Source of the DNA: Macrostomum hystrix
Taxonomy: Eukaryota > Platyhelminthes > Macrostomidae
Length of the DNA stretch: 64,000 nt
NCBI GenBank assembly: GCA_950097015.1
Contig: CATNEN010000026.1
Location: 1,468,001-1,532,000, forward strand
Reading direction: 5' to 3'
Shown here: in pieces, positions 1 through 10,800 of the stretch
How positions within the stretch are numbered: the stretch's first letter is position 1
How the letters are laid out: every line of letters begins with the position of its first letter
Position numbers and translations under genes: made by a program
The notes under the pieces: model-generated
The model's input: the letters and a program-made list of their open reading frames with translations, nothing else
Told to the model about the DNA's origin: nothing
Database searches by the model: none

Positions 1-436
1 GCTAGTTACAAAGGAGTCAATCAAGGACTTAGACAACAAAGGCTCATTCAAAAGTTTTTTTAGTGTAGAAAGGTATTTTTAAAATCAGTAAAAACAGATA
101 AATTATATTTTACCTAGGCGTTAAGTGTAGCTATATCTAAAGACGGTATCGACCAACTACAAACATACCCGATACGATACATTGGTGCCAAGTCTACTCA
201 CTGTATGGTACACACCGCGTGAAAAAAAGTTTATTTGCATTAGTGCGAGAAGAAATTTAATGTAACGACATAACAAGTTGCAACTTTCGCGTTACACTTA
301 GGCCTCTTGAACACACAAAAGTATCATTAATATATATTTATTTATTTTAAAACGATATGTCTAGCACCAAAGCTAATGTTTCAAGTTTTTTATTTTAATT
401 TTTTAACGGCTTTTAAATGTATTTAAATTTGTTAAT
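1..436. other. AT-rich intergenic DNA
   Basis: AT-rich sequence to the left of the LTR element. I see no coding exon, RNA gene or tandem repeat in it. Confidence 0.5.
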
Positions 437-893
437 TGTAATGAATTTATTGGTCGGTGGTCGCTATTTAAAATGAATTGTAAATCGTTTTGAAGGGCTG
501 CAGCTTAATGTAATATAATTAGTAATAGGGCCTACTTCTGTTATATAAATTACGCCGCTTTGCTGACGCACGCGCTTACAATATAGAGCAAGATTAGTTA
601 AAGGTGGTTATATTAATTATAATCTAATGTTCGAATATTCTAATTATCTAAACTTAGTGGCTAATCCCGATGCGCGCGCGCGAGTCAGAAAACCGGTTGC
701 AACTGGTGTCACTTTATATTTAACTTGTCAAGCTTAGTTTAAACAAATACTAAATACATAATTAATACAAACATCCGTACGAAAATACCGGTTATATGAG
801 AAGATGATTAGCATAAATTTAGTTGTAATAACAGTATACAATAAATATTTTGATTTTACCAACAATTTAAAATAGACGAATTATTTCATTACA
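437..893 (-). repeat. 3' LTR of the minus-strand retroelement
   Basis: 457 bp with TG...CA ends and 9-bp terminal inverted repeats (TGTAATGAA/TTCATTACA). It matches 4294-4750 throughout by eye, which implies a recent insertion. It contains an alternating GC stretch near 671-682. Confidence 0.93.
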
Positions 894-904
894 TCATCCT
901 CCTC
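894..904 (-). promoter_or_regulatory. polypurine tract
   Basis: On the minus strand this reads GAGGAGGATGA and directly abuts the 3' LTR, the position where plus-strand DNA priming occurs in LTR elements. Confidence 0.65.
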
Positions 905-1843
905 AACAAAAGTCAATGTCCTCATTGAAAATAACAATAAATAACGTACATATGGCATTACAATGGCTTCAATACATAGCTTCATATCGCGATCATACTA
1001 CTAGCAGTACAAATACAAGATTCGATAATATATACTCTATACGAAGCAATAGATACCATGCGACACCGTTCAACAGATACCGAGCAACACAAGACGAACA
1101 GCACAAAATGTACGCTTGGGAGCGGGGACTGCGAAACTGACCAACAAGAACCGACAAGAACTTGGGCGATCGAAAGCTGCACCACGCACCGAAAAGACGG
1201 GGTAGCTTCGAATCCCTAAGCCTCAGCGAGCCTCACAAAATTCTACCGAACCAACCTGCCGGGCGATGACAAGGAGGACATTTCAATGCCTCCTGCATGC
1301 CTGGCTGTGGCAGCGGCTAGAAGAAAACCACGACAAACTACTAAACATAACAGTAACTATGACAACGCGGATACAGTCTAAAATACAAAATTGCAAAGTC
1401 TAAAAATACAGTCAATACAGTCTACAGGTTTCTTACGGTACAAATAGACATTTAATGGATAACGAACATCACGACAAAACTTAAACACGATCAAACTTCG
1501 ACTAGTTATTTGGATTCATTCGACATCAACAATAACGAGGGAATAGTCAGTGGTAGGTCCATTCACAAACAATAACTCATTGAAATGCGCAAAATTGTGT
1601 AAACGCAAGAAAACATATACAAAACTTAACATTTGAAAAACACGATTTTGAAGAGTAACGAGTAACAACTAATCATATTGGGAATTTAAAATGCACTGAT
1701 CACGAATGGAGGTAAATTTAATTGCAAAGCAACCGATACACTTAAGGATATTGGAAGTGCAAACAGAAGATAAATAACTTCGAGATACAAGCAAACGAAA
1801 GAACTTTATTGCAGCGAAAAGCATTCGATTGACGACATATTGT
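905..1843 (-). other. LTR-element interior without RT or integrase
   Basis: About 940 bp between the protease stop and the polypurine tract. Complete LTR elements carry about 3 kb of RT, RNase H and integrase here. Only short open frames without retroelement motifs are seen. Confidence 0.7.
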
Positions 1844-2641
1844 TTAAATGTTAACGCATACGCATGGAAAATTAAAAAGTGCAATCAACCGAAAGTTTAC
1901 TTGTAGCTTATAGCAACACAGTCGGGCATCTGAAACAAAATCTGCATTAATTTCGGCCATAGCGACATAATTATTTATTAGATGAATACCTCTGGCAAGC
2001 AAGAGACCTGGGACATGGTGATTTGATTCAACAATGCCTGGAGCAAGTGATTGATCAGGAAGTTTTGGCTTAATAGAAATATCAAGAGTCTGGCCTGGTG
2101 GCACAGTTGTAGTTTCGGCCACAACAAGGACTTGAAACCTTGGGACTTCCATGGTTTTCCGAGTTGGAATTGATTTGTTATGAGCATTGAAAGTAATAAT
2201 ACCTTGTGCTGGGTGGATAGAAACATCAAATTGCTTTAAGAAATCTAAACCTATAATTACATTGTGCTGGATATTGCTACAGACATATACTTCATGTGAT
2301 AAATTGAGTTGGCCAAATGAAAAGGTAACTTTTTTCTTTCCTAAAACCTTTAATTCTTCGCCATTGGCAACTGTTAACTGAACTTCTGCCTTGATAAGAT
2401 TTAGTCTAGGTTGATTAAGGACATCAGTTGAAATGATTGTGACACTAGAGCCTGTGTCTATTAGGCAAGGTATTTTTTTAGACGCTACAACTGCATTTAC
2501 ATATATAGCATTATTAAAATCAAGATTTACATTAAGGATTTCCCCAGCTCCTTGCTTCTGGTGATCAGCTACAGTGGTGGGGCAGTTGGCACTCTTGGCT
2601 GGAATCTGCCCCGTGATCCAGCCTGATTGGCGTTTGGGCAA
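1844..2641 (-). CDS. retroelement aspartic protease (pro)
   Basis: About 265 residues in the -1 frame relative to gag, overlapping its 3' end by about 70 nt. The family cleaves the gag polyprotein inside the particle. The active-site motif LIDTGSSVTIIS lies near residue 60, and the second conserved block of retropepsins, NVIIGLDFL, near residue 128. There is no ATG at the 5' end; entry is most simply explained by a -1 ribosomal frameshift at the slippery site 2632-2638. The frame stops before any RT motif, so the product would be Gag-Pro only. Confidence 0.85.
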   Translation of the reverse strand: MPKRQSGWITGQIPAKSANCPTTVADHQKQGAGEILNVNLDFNNAIYVNAVVASKKIPCLIDTGSSVTIISTDVLNQPRLNLIKAEVQLTVANGEELKVLGKKKVTFSFGQLNLSHEVYVCSNIQHNVIIGLDFLKQFDVSIHPAQGIITFNAHNKSIPTRKTMEVPRFQVLVVAETTTVPPGQTLDISIKPKLPDQSLAPGIVESNHHVPGLLLARGIHLINNYVAMAEINADFVSDARLCCYKLQVNFRLIALFNFPCVCVNI

Positions 2642-3891
2642 TTCCTATTTATGTGCCCATGTTGACCACATCCATAGCATTTCCCTTGGTTCCTGCTCTG
2701 GTGCAGTTGGCGCTGTGGCTGGTTCAGTAGTGCTGGTTGATAAGGCCTTGTGTTTACAGCTGTTTTAGCAGTTGCTTGCATGTGGTTAGATTGAGAGTCT
2801 ATTGAATTGCATTGCTGACTTCCCATATGTGGGTAAATTGGCTTAGTGTTTCTTATTATATTGCTTCTTTGTGCACTATGTGTAGATTGACTTTGAAGTA
2901 GCAACTGTGTCTCTCGAACTTGTTGTGCCAGCTGTAGAGCTTGTTCTGGTGTCTCAAGGTGCAATTGGTTAGACAAATACTCTGTTACCTTTAAGTCACC
3001 AATACCTGCAATAAATTGGTCAAGCACCATAGTTTGGACTACTTCACTATTGGCATTTTCTGGATAAGCTTGAATGGCTAGATTTTGTAAGTTTGTCAAG
3101 AATTGCTCAAATGTTTCATTAGGCTTCCTAGTTAGGGTCCGAACTTCTCTTCTAAGAACAATACTAGTTTTCTCACCTTGTCTACTCTTTAAAAATTGCA
3201 CACATAAGTCATAGGTAGCATTTGGCAGTTGTTCAAGAGGTGTACCTAGAGGCATACCTGCTGATGCACATGCATTTGCCAACCAGGCTCTATAAGAACT
3301 AAAGACTGGACCTAAGAAAGCAACAAGTGTTTGAATTTTGATAGCATCAGTCAAGCTAGGGAATCTGCAAAGATAATTATCGATTCTAGCAATGAAATCA
3401 GAAAAGTCTTCCTTGCCATTAAATGGTGCTGGCTTAGGCACAGGAGGAATCTGGTAAGATGTTGGCATAGGCTCAATGCTAGTGTGCTTTTGTGCTTGAA
3501 AAATTTGAGGCACTGGGCCTAAGAAAAGGCTAGGATTGGTAGCATTGGTTGGCTCTGAATCGGCAATACATGATGCTTCATCTAAAAATGGATTAGTGCT
3601 TCTTGATAAATTGTGGTTTATCCACTCTTGAACTCTCATATTTTCTTGTGCAGATGATGATGGAACATATAGTTCTCTATGACCATAATCTATATGGAAA
3701 GGATTTGTTTGTATTGTTGGTTCAGTTCTATTGATTTGTTCTGGTGGGTTAAAGAATAAATAGTCTGCATTTGGGTTTGACTGGAAGTCACCAGATTGGC
3801 CTGGCCAAGGGTTGGATTGAATTGGCACAGGTGCTCTCTGAACTGATCGATTTCTTAATTCAATTGTGTCCATTAAGTGTTGAGACATCAC
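2569..3891 (-). CDS. retroelement Gag with CCHC zinc knuckle
   Basis: 440 residues starting at the ATG at 3891, about 400 nt inside the 5' LTR. Gag forms the particle and binds the element RNA. Residues ~160-320 resemble a retrotransposon gag core (segments such as SFLGPVFSSYRAW-like and FLTNLQNLAIQAYP). A single zinc knuckle, CYGCGQHGHINRNC (C-X2-C-X4-H-X4-C), lies near residue 408. The frame is intact. A slippery heptamer sits about 20 codons before the gag stop, allowing a fraction of ribosomes to continue into protease. Confidence 0.87.
   Translation of the reverse strand: MMSQHLMDTIELRNRSVQRAPVPIQSNPWPGQSGDFQSNPNADYLFFNPPEQINRTEPTIQTNPFHIDYGHRELYVPSSSAQENMRVQEWINHNLSRSTNPFLDEASCIADSEPTNATNPSLFLGPVPQIFQAQKHTSIEPMPTSYQIPPVPKPAPFNGKEDFSDFIARIDNYLCRFPSLTDAIKIQTLVAFLGPVFSSYRAWLANACASAGMPLGTPLEQLPNATYDLCVQFLKSRQGEKTSIVLRREVRTLTRKPNETFEQFLTNLQNLAIQAYPENANSEVVQTMVLDQFIAGIGDLKVTEYLSNQLHLETPEQALQLAQQVRETQLLLQSQSTHSAQRSNIIRNTKPIYPHMGSQQCNSIDSQSNHMQATAKTAVNTRPYQPALLNQPQRQLHQSRNQGKCYGCGQHGHINRNCPNANQAGSRGRFQPRVPTAPPL
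2597..2638 (-). promoter_or_regulatory. -1 frameshift signal at the gag-pro junction
   Basis: The minus strand carries the heptamer C CCA AAC in the gag zero frame (2632-2638), which fits X XXY YYZ. After an 8-nt spacer there is a perfect 7-bp stem, GGCTGGA (2617-2623) with TCCAGCC (2597-2603), and a 13-nt loop. Slipping back one base enters the protease frame exactly. Confidence 0.65.
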
Positions 3892-4272
3892 AAATGAAAT
3901 GTTAAGCTAAGATCTCTATTTAACTTAACCTATTAAGACCAATATTACTAGTTTGAGTTTGAAATGTAGTTTGAAACAAAATAAATTATTAGGTCAATAC
4001 CAAAGGAGAAATAAGTCATTAATGAGATCTAGGCCTAGTTAAACTGTAGTTGCAACATGCAATAGGGCCAACAATCAAGAGACTAGCTCTAGACTAACTG
4101 AGATTTAGTGAGACAATATATAACCAGAAAATACAGATAAAGTGTATGTAGATATTAACAAATTTCGATATCAGAGAAGAGATTACTCAAAACTACACAA
4201 AGTAAATGAATATAAATCCAGATTATATTAAAATAGCTAATAGATTCCAGCAGAGTCTAACATTTAGAGTAT

Positions 4273-4291
4273 GGTCCTGGCGTGGTCGCCA
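4273..4291 (-). promoter_or_regulatory. candidate primer binding site
   Basis: Minus strand TGGCGACCACGCCAGGACC, 2 nt inside the 5' LTR. It starts with the TGG that complements a tRNA 3' CCA. I did not assign the primer tRNA. Confidence 0.55.
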
Positions 4292-4293
4292 TT

Positions 4294-4750
4294 TGTAATG
4301 AATTTATTGGTCGGTGGTCGCTATTTAAAATGAATTGTAAATCGTTTTGAAGGGCTGCAGCTTAATGTAATATAATTAGTAATAGGGCCTACTTCTGTTA
4401 TATAAATTACGCCGCTTTGCTGACGCACGCGCTTACAATATAGAGCAAGATTAGTTAAAGGTGGTTATATTAATTATAATCTAATGTTCGAATATTCTAA
4501 TTATCTAAACTTAGTGGCTAATCCCGATGCGCGCGCGCGAGTCAGAAAACCGGTTGCAACTGGTGTCACTTTATATTTAACTTGTCAAGCTTAGTTTAAA
4601 CAAATACTAAATACATAATTAATACAAACATCCGTACGAAAATACCGGTTATATGAGAAGATGATTAGCATAAATTTAGTTGTAATAACAGTATACAATA
4701 AATATTTTGATTTTACCAACAATTTAAAATAGACGAATTATTTCATTACA
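4294..4750 (-). repeat. 5' LTR of the minus-strand retroelement
   Basis: 457-bp partner of 437-893. Its outer edge lies 119 bp upstream of the SELENOT start codon, so the LTR occupies that gene's promoter or 5' UTR region in opposite orientation. Confidence 0.93.
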
Positions 4751-4869
4751 TAATTTAACTCAACTCACTATAAAAGCACTGATAAAAAAGTGTTCTTAAT
4801 TTTCTAACCACAAAGTTTATCATAGTAAATATGTTAATGTAGAATTCGAGAAGTAAAAACTTAACGAAA

Positions 4870-7800
4870 ATGACCGATAGTGGAAGGCTTTTATTGCCTT
4901 CTGTGTTGTTTGCCATGTTACTACTTTTCAAGGATATTTCTAGCCCTTTAAATGTAGACTCTAACTCCCATGCCAATAAGCCTCTTGTACCAGAGGAAAA
5001 ATCATTGCCGAAGCCAAAGCTCTCAATTCCAACATTGAAAGTTCTCTACTGGTATGTAAAAAGTATTTAGTATTTGTAACTTTCTCACTATTTGTAACTC
5101 CTTTGTATTTACAATTGTTTTCGGATCCTAGACACTTCGTCATCTTACAACTTCGTCATCCACTTGGAAGGTAGGACACTTCGTCATCCAGCCAATTGGC
5201 ATGCTTTAAAGTTTGGTCAGTTCGTCATCTACTAATAACAAGCAATCAATTTCGTCATCAATAAAGTGAGGGTGGGGTGGTGGGGCAGAGGTTTGAACGC
5301 ACTTCACACTCTAAATTGTCAAAAAGAGGTGTCAAAACTGATTTCATTATAAGTGTTGAAAGATAGGTGCTAACACGATGTGAGGAGGGGTGGGGAGTGG
5401 TGGTTCTGTTGTAACTTTGAAAACTTTTGTTTTATAGATGACGAAGTGTTCTTAAGTCTAAGTCTCTTCGTCATCCACCCTCTAAGATATTGGACAGATC
5501 GTCATCTGGATGACAAAGTTGTAAGATGACGAAGTGTCCAGGTACCTTGTTTTCAATAGGTAGCTAAGTAGCTTGTGACTTGAGTTAGTGAGTAAAGGTG
5601 AGGTTGGAATTTCATGAAATTGGTGGGAGTCTAGGACATGTAGGGTTTTGACAGTGGAGTCAAGTAAGTATATTACAAGTTTAAATAGTTAATACTTTTT
5701 TTCTCAAATTTTTAGCTAGGTGCTTAGGCCTATCAATAATTTAATGTAGGCCCTATCCATTGTGGGCCTATTTATATATAGCTACAAGATATGATAGCCC
5801 CATAGTCCTGCAGGTGGCATAGTGTGTGCCTGAACATATTTTAGGAGTAAAATCTGTGCCCCAACTATACAAAAACTGTGCATCATCTGTACACCATTTA
5901 CTATTATTAAAATAATAATTATTAGGCTAAGGGAACTTAAATTAAGTTAGGCCTATATTTTGAAAGGTAAAGGTAATTGGGTTATGGAAGTTGATTCTTG
6001 TGTTTATTAATTGTCTATCACATTGATTACTGGCCTAGTATATAGACAATTCAGATTAGATTTTAATAATGTAAATGTAGTGATGACCCATTTTATTAAT
6101 GTTAAGCCTATATTGTGTAGCTTATCTCATGATGAATTACAAAGTTTGTTTAGATATTTAAAGAGTATTTTTAGGCAAATAAAAGTTGAGCTGGAGTCAC
6201 TTGCACTTGGTTATAACTTTAGGCTATTACAAATAGAATAACAATGAAATTTAGAATATTTCAATACATGAATATTTGTTGCATAAAAATACCTTATAAA
6301 GATAAAGATATATTGCATCATAAAGAAAAAAATGTAACACTAGGCTCCCTAAACCTTAATCCTATAATAAAAAATAAAAATGCTTTGCTTGCAAAGCAGG
6401 AAAAGTGTCAAGATGATTGCTAAGACTGGTACCACATGAAAATACTGTTGAGAAAAGCCTAAAAGCAAAGAAACAATGGCCATGCCACATGAAAAGTCTA
6501 TCGTGATATGCATAAAAGCAAAGAAACAATGGCCATGCTACAAGAACAGTCTGTCGTGATATGCATAAAAGCAAAGAAACAATGGCCATGCTGCACAAAA
6601 AGTCTGTCATGATATGCATAAAAGCAAAGAAGCAAAGGGTTTCTAAGATGCAAAGATTACAAAACAAAACCATTGATCATCTTTGCAGCAGCAATGTGGT
6701 GAAGTGGTGAAAGTGTTATTATTGAGCTGATTTGTCTGTTCTACACAATCTTTCGACTTCTACATGTATCTACCAGAATTCAGAAATGTTTCTGTATATA
6801 TGGCTGTTGTTCATGGCTGCTGCGAAGATGATCAATGGTTTTGTTGATGATCAAAGATGATCAAATGTCATTAATTATAACCATTAAAAGTAGAATACTC
6901 ACCACAAGAAAAATGTCTATGTCTTGAGATTGTTGATAATGAGTCAATACCTGTTCATGGTATCTTGTAAGCTAATATTTGAGATGTCAGGTGCAATTTT
7001 CATTATTGAATTCTTTGATGCAGACTGAATTGTCAACATGTTGCATAGCTAAAAAATACTGTTGTAACTCAACTTGCAATACTTCTATTATCAGAGACTC
7101 ATAGGGCAATGGCTCTCAAAGGTAGTGCAGTTGAAAATTTCAGCATTGCAGCTGATGAACAAATTGCAGTTTGCTTATGTAGCAAGAAATCTTTGTTACT
7201 ATCCGCACTATATGCAGAGTGGAATTAGTCACGGACTGGCAAAAAAAATGTGGCTGCAATACTTGCTCAGCAACAGTGCTCTTAAGCTGCGGGGTGGAGT
7301 TTCAAGTAGGCCAAGTGCTGTAGGTTGGTCTTAATAGATTGCATGTGCTGACAAGCGTGCATCGTGACTTTGGTTGTTTGAATGGTCGCTTGATTCGTTG
7401 CTTTCAGTAGGTCACAACATTAATTTATATTTCTTTTTTTCTGCTTGTGCTTGTGTCACAAGGTGTGACACTTGGTCTGGTGCTCGTTCACTTGAAAGTA
7501 ATTGAGTGACTGTCCCCATTGCTCCGTTATAAACGCCGTGTCCAACATCTGCGTTTCGCACAACCATAACTATGGCACCAACTCCTATCACAATATTATC
7601 TGCTAGGCCGGCAGTCTCTTTCGTTGGGCGACTTCCACAGACTAACTCTAGAAGCTCATTGCGAGTTACTGTTCTATTTTCATCTGATATTTCTCTTGAC
7701 AAAGGCATCATTGCTTTTGCCCTTCGTCGTCTTTCCATAAGCTGATCTTCAGCCTGCAGCACTTACCAATTGATTTTTCGTTCAATTAGCATAGCCACGT

Positions 7801-10800
7801 TGAGGTTATTTACGTCAGCCATGCAGTAAGAGACATACCGGCTGCTCTCCATGCAATTCCAAGTTTATGATGTACTTTGCAACGTCTTCAGGTGCAAGTG
7901 TACTTCCGTTTTCTATGATTCTGCATTTAAGTAGATCCATGTCAGTGTTCACATCGCCGACACGCAGTCGATTTACAAGATCAACCCAGGCTTGATTGCC
8001 CGCTTGACACATGTTCTCTGTCAGCTCGATGTAGTCGAATTTATGCCAGAGTCCATTTCCATAGTCCGCAATGGCACTAATATTGTCTGGAATGTATTGA
8101 ACTCTTCGTCGTGGTTGTACGGTGACATTCTCGAAGCAGTATGGTTCATTGACCGGAGGCAGCTGCAATAAGTCGCCGGTCAACATTACATTAACGCCAC
8201 CAAATGGTGCGTCTGCAGATGCCAGGAGCCCATGTAGGGATTTTAGTAGAGAGAGGTCCAAGTTGCGTCGTAAAAGGTAATCGGCAAGCGCATCCCTGTT
8301 ATTCTCCGCCTGACTGAGTGTCACAAACCACGGATGAGAGAGGTAAGAGGCATATACAAGTAGATGCATAGCAAATTCACGAAGTCTCACTTTTTCCTGT
8401 CGTTTCTCTTCAGAAATACCACCACGCCCAAGTGGAAAAAGGTCTGGAAACATTACTTCATCCAGATGTGGTGTCTGCTCAGAGATGGGAGGGCTTGTGA
8501 TTCTAGTCTGCATGAATTCAGCCAAGTCTGCATTCGCAGGAATTTTGTCTGTGTCGCGAGGGATGGTCGAAAATTGGCCTTCGATTAAATGTATATTACA
8601 CCTTCCGGCAGCTGCCGCTCTCAGTGCAGCCTCTTCGTCGGTAGCAGTTTGAGTAAGGATGCGCTGTTGTGGTTGCAAATTCGTAGGCAGGATGCGCTCT
8701 TGGTGGATGTCTTTATCAGGTTCAACGAACTCGGCTTCAGAGTCGGTACATTCTGTTAAATCGATAAGTTCATCAGCAATGTTGAGCCGAGTAAGAGCAG
8801 CCTCGTCAATGACGTAGTGCGCATAGTGTCGGTTGTTGAGCTTAAGAATTTTTAGCGCCTCGAGAATTGCGCCTAGATCGACAATTGAGCGCCACAGTTC
8901 GCCTTTGTTTGTCTTGACATCAGCGTAGATTTTGAGCACTGATGTTGGGTCCGCAATGAGCGGAACTGTCTCCAAGACATGCCTAACGGTCTCTTCTGTT
9001 GAAATGCATAGATTCACTGAGTTTCCCCGCATCGCCTTCATCAATAATCGGTCGGGAATATTCTTACCTGGCAACCCAACCGGTCGCAGTCGCACAACAC
9101 TAACAAAGAGATGTGCTTGTGCGACCAGCATTCTTTCGTAGGCATAAGTCGTTCAATCTGCTCTGGAATTGGGTCCACGAACATCCCGTTATCTGTCATG
9201 ACTCCACCAATTGTTCCTTTTCTTACATAATCCCAGCAGCGTCTACATGTCGTCTTTGGGAGATACACATTCACTTCCTCATTGGTTGCCGTAGGTATTA
9301 GTGAATGGCGTCGAATGATCGATAGTCGAAGACCTGTGCGAGAATCCCGAAATGTCACATCATCTAGTTTGTTATAAGCACGTACAAGCTTTGAATTACA
9401 GACAAGTTCATCACACCATGCACAAGCATTCAATGGATGATCGCGTTCCGTTTGTTTAAATTCTTCGGCCATATTTGAGTAATTGCGTACAAAATACTCA
9501 ATCGTTGTGTCTGGTCGCATTGTTTTGTCAACCTCAAAATCTTCAGGTTTATAGTGACTTTTTGATGCGCCAGAAATAGCAGCGATGGTTGCCTTGAGCT
9601 GATCCATGTTTCCGTGTTCAATTATTGAGTCCAATTGGAGGAGTAAAGTTACCAGGTGACGGAGCTCATACACTCGGTCCAGAAATGTTCGAAGAGTCGC
9701 TGAGTGAATAGCAATGAGTCGCATTAGTCTAATACCATCTTCACAATCCTTGCCCCAAGAACACCAGCTTTCTTCTGGTACACACCCACGGCAGCATTCT
9801 AAGCTGTCCAGCGCTTCCATGCAGTCAAGCAGATTGTAACCATCAAATGGCGGCAGACCTTCAAGGACGTCTCCAAGTTTCTCATCCCAGCGCACAGGGT
9901 CGATGGCCCTTCTGATCATAGGCTTCGTTTGGAGGCCTTGGCAAATACGCTGCCTCCATTCCTCGTCTGTTATATTTTGAATCATTAGGACGTAGCATTT
10001 CGCTCCATGGTCCAGGCACACCTTCGCTGGGGTTAAGACTTTTATTAGACTTCCAGGCTTCCACCCGTCGAGTCCATACCAATCCGTTGCTTCAAAGGCG
10101 TGTACAATCTTGCAAACGATCTGTAAAGGCAGGTCTTCGTGTTGATGATACTGCTTGCCTGAACCTTACACTCCATATGCAGCTTCTCAAGACATTCGCG
10201 AACTAGTATAGTCGGATTGGCAGTAAGAATATTTTTTACATGCTCTATTCGATTGGCTCCATAAAGCTGGTTTGCTAGAGTCTCTTGAAAGCATTCATGT
10301 CGGCTCTTGCACTCCTGCAGGGTGCCAGTCTGGATGCAACCTTCAGGTCCAGTCAACTGCACAAGTGTAGCTAAGCTAAGCATTTTATGCAAAACCTCAA
10401 GTGGTTGCCTATAACCAATTTTTTGAAGGCAACATTGCTTTGACTTATTTGTTTGTTTGGAATTGCGAGTTGAGAAGCCATACAATATCATTAGCCAAAT
10501 TGGTTGGAAGACATGCCCTTGTTTTTATAAAAAGAAAAGAATATTGCATACCACTAAGAAAAGAACATTTAGCCTGTTGCAATTGAGTAAATATTTTTGA
10601 AATATCAATGTTTACAGTACTAAGACTAGCAATGTTATGATTAGCAATGCAGAGAGAATTTTCTGACAATGTTTTGCCAGGCTGCTGTTGATCTTTATCC
10701 TGCTCTTGGCCAAGCAGATCTATTGCAGTTGATTCTAATGCAGATAGTTCATTGTCACTAGCAAAATCTTGTTGTCCTTGTTCAAATGAAGGTACACCTA

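Larger units (their letters stand above)
437..4750 (-). mobile_element. LTR retrotransposon with gag and protease only
   Basis: A complete-looking LTR element read on the minus strand. Both 457-bp LTRs (437-893 and 4294-4750) start TGTAATGAA and end TTCATTACA, and I see no difference between them by eye. TAAT lies outside both ends (433-436 and 4751-4754) as a probable 4-bp target duplication. A primer-binding-site candidate lies 2 nt inside the 5' LTR and a purine tract abuts the 3' LTR. The interior has gag (3891-2569) and an aspartic protease (2641-1844). The remaining ~950 bp before the 3' LTR holds no reverse transcriptase, RNase H or integrase. The layout resembles the non-autonomous gag-only LTR elements known as TR-GAG, here with a protease. 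It would need enzymes supplied in trans. Gypsy-type affinity is inferred from the zinc knuckle plus DTG protease. Confidence 0.9.

Noticed and set aside
916-1140. 74-codon frame inside the LTR element
   Set aside because: Opposite strand to gag-pro, no motif, near the polypurine tract. Probably chance.
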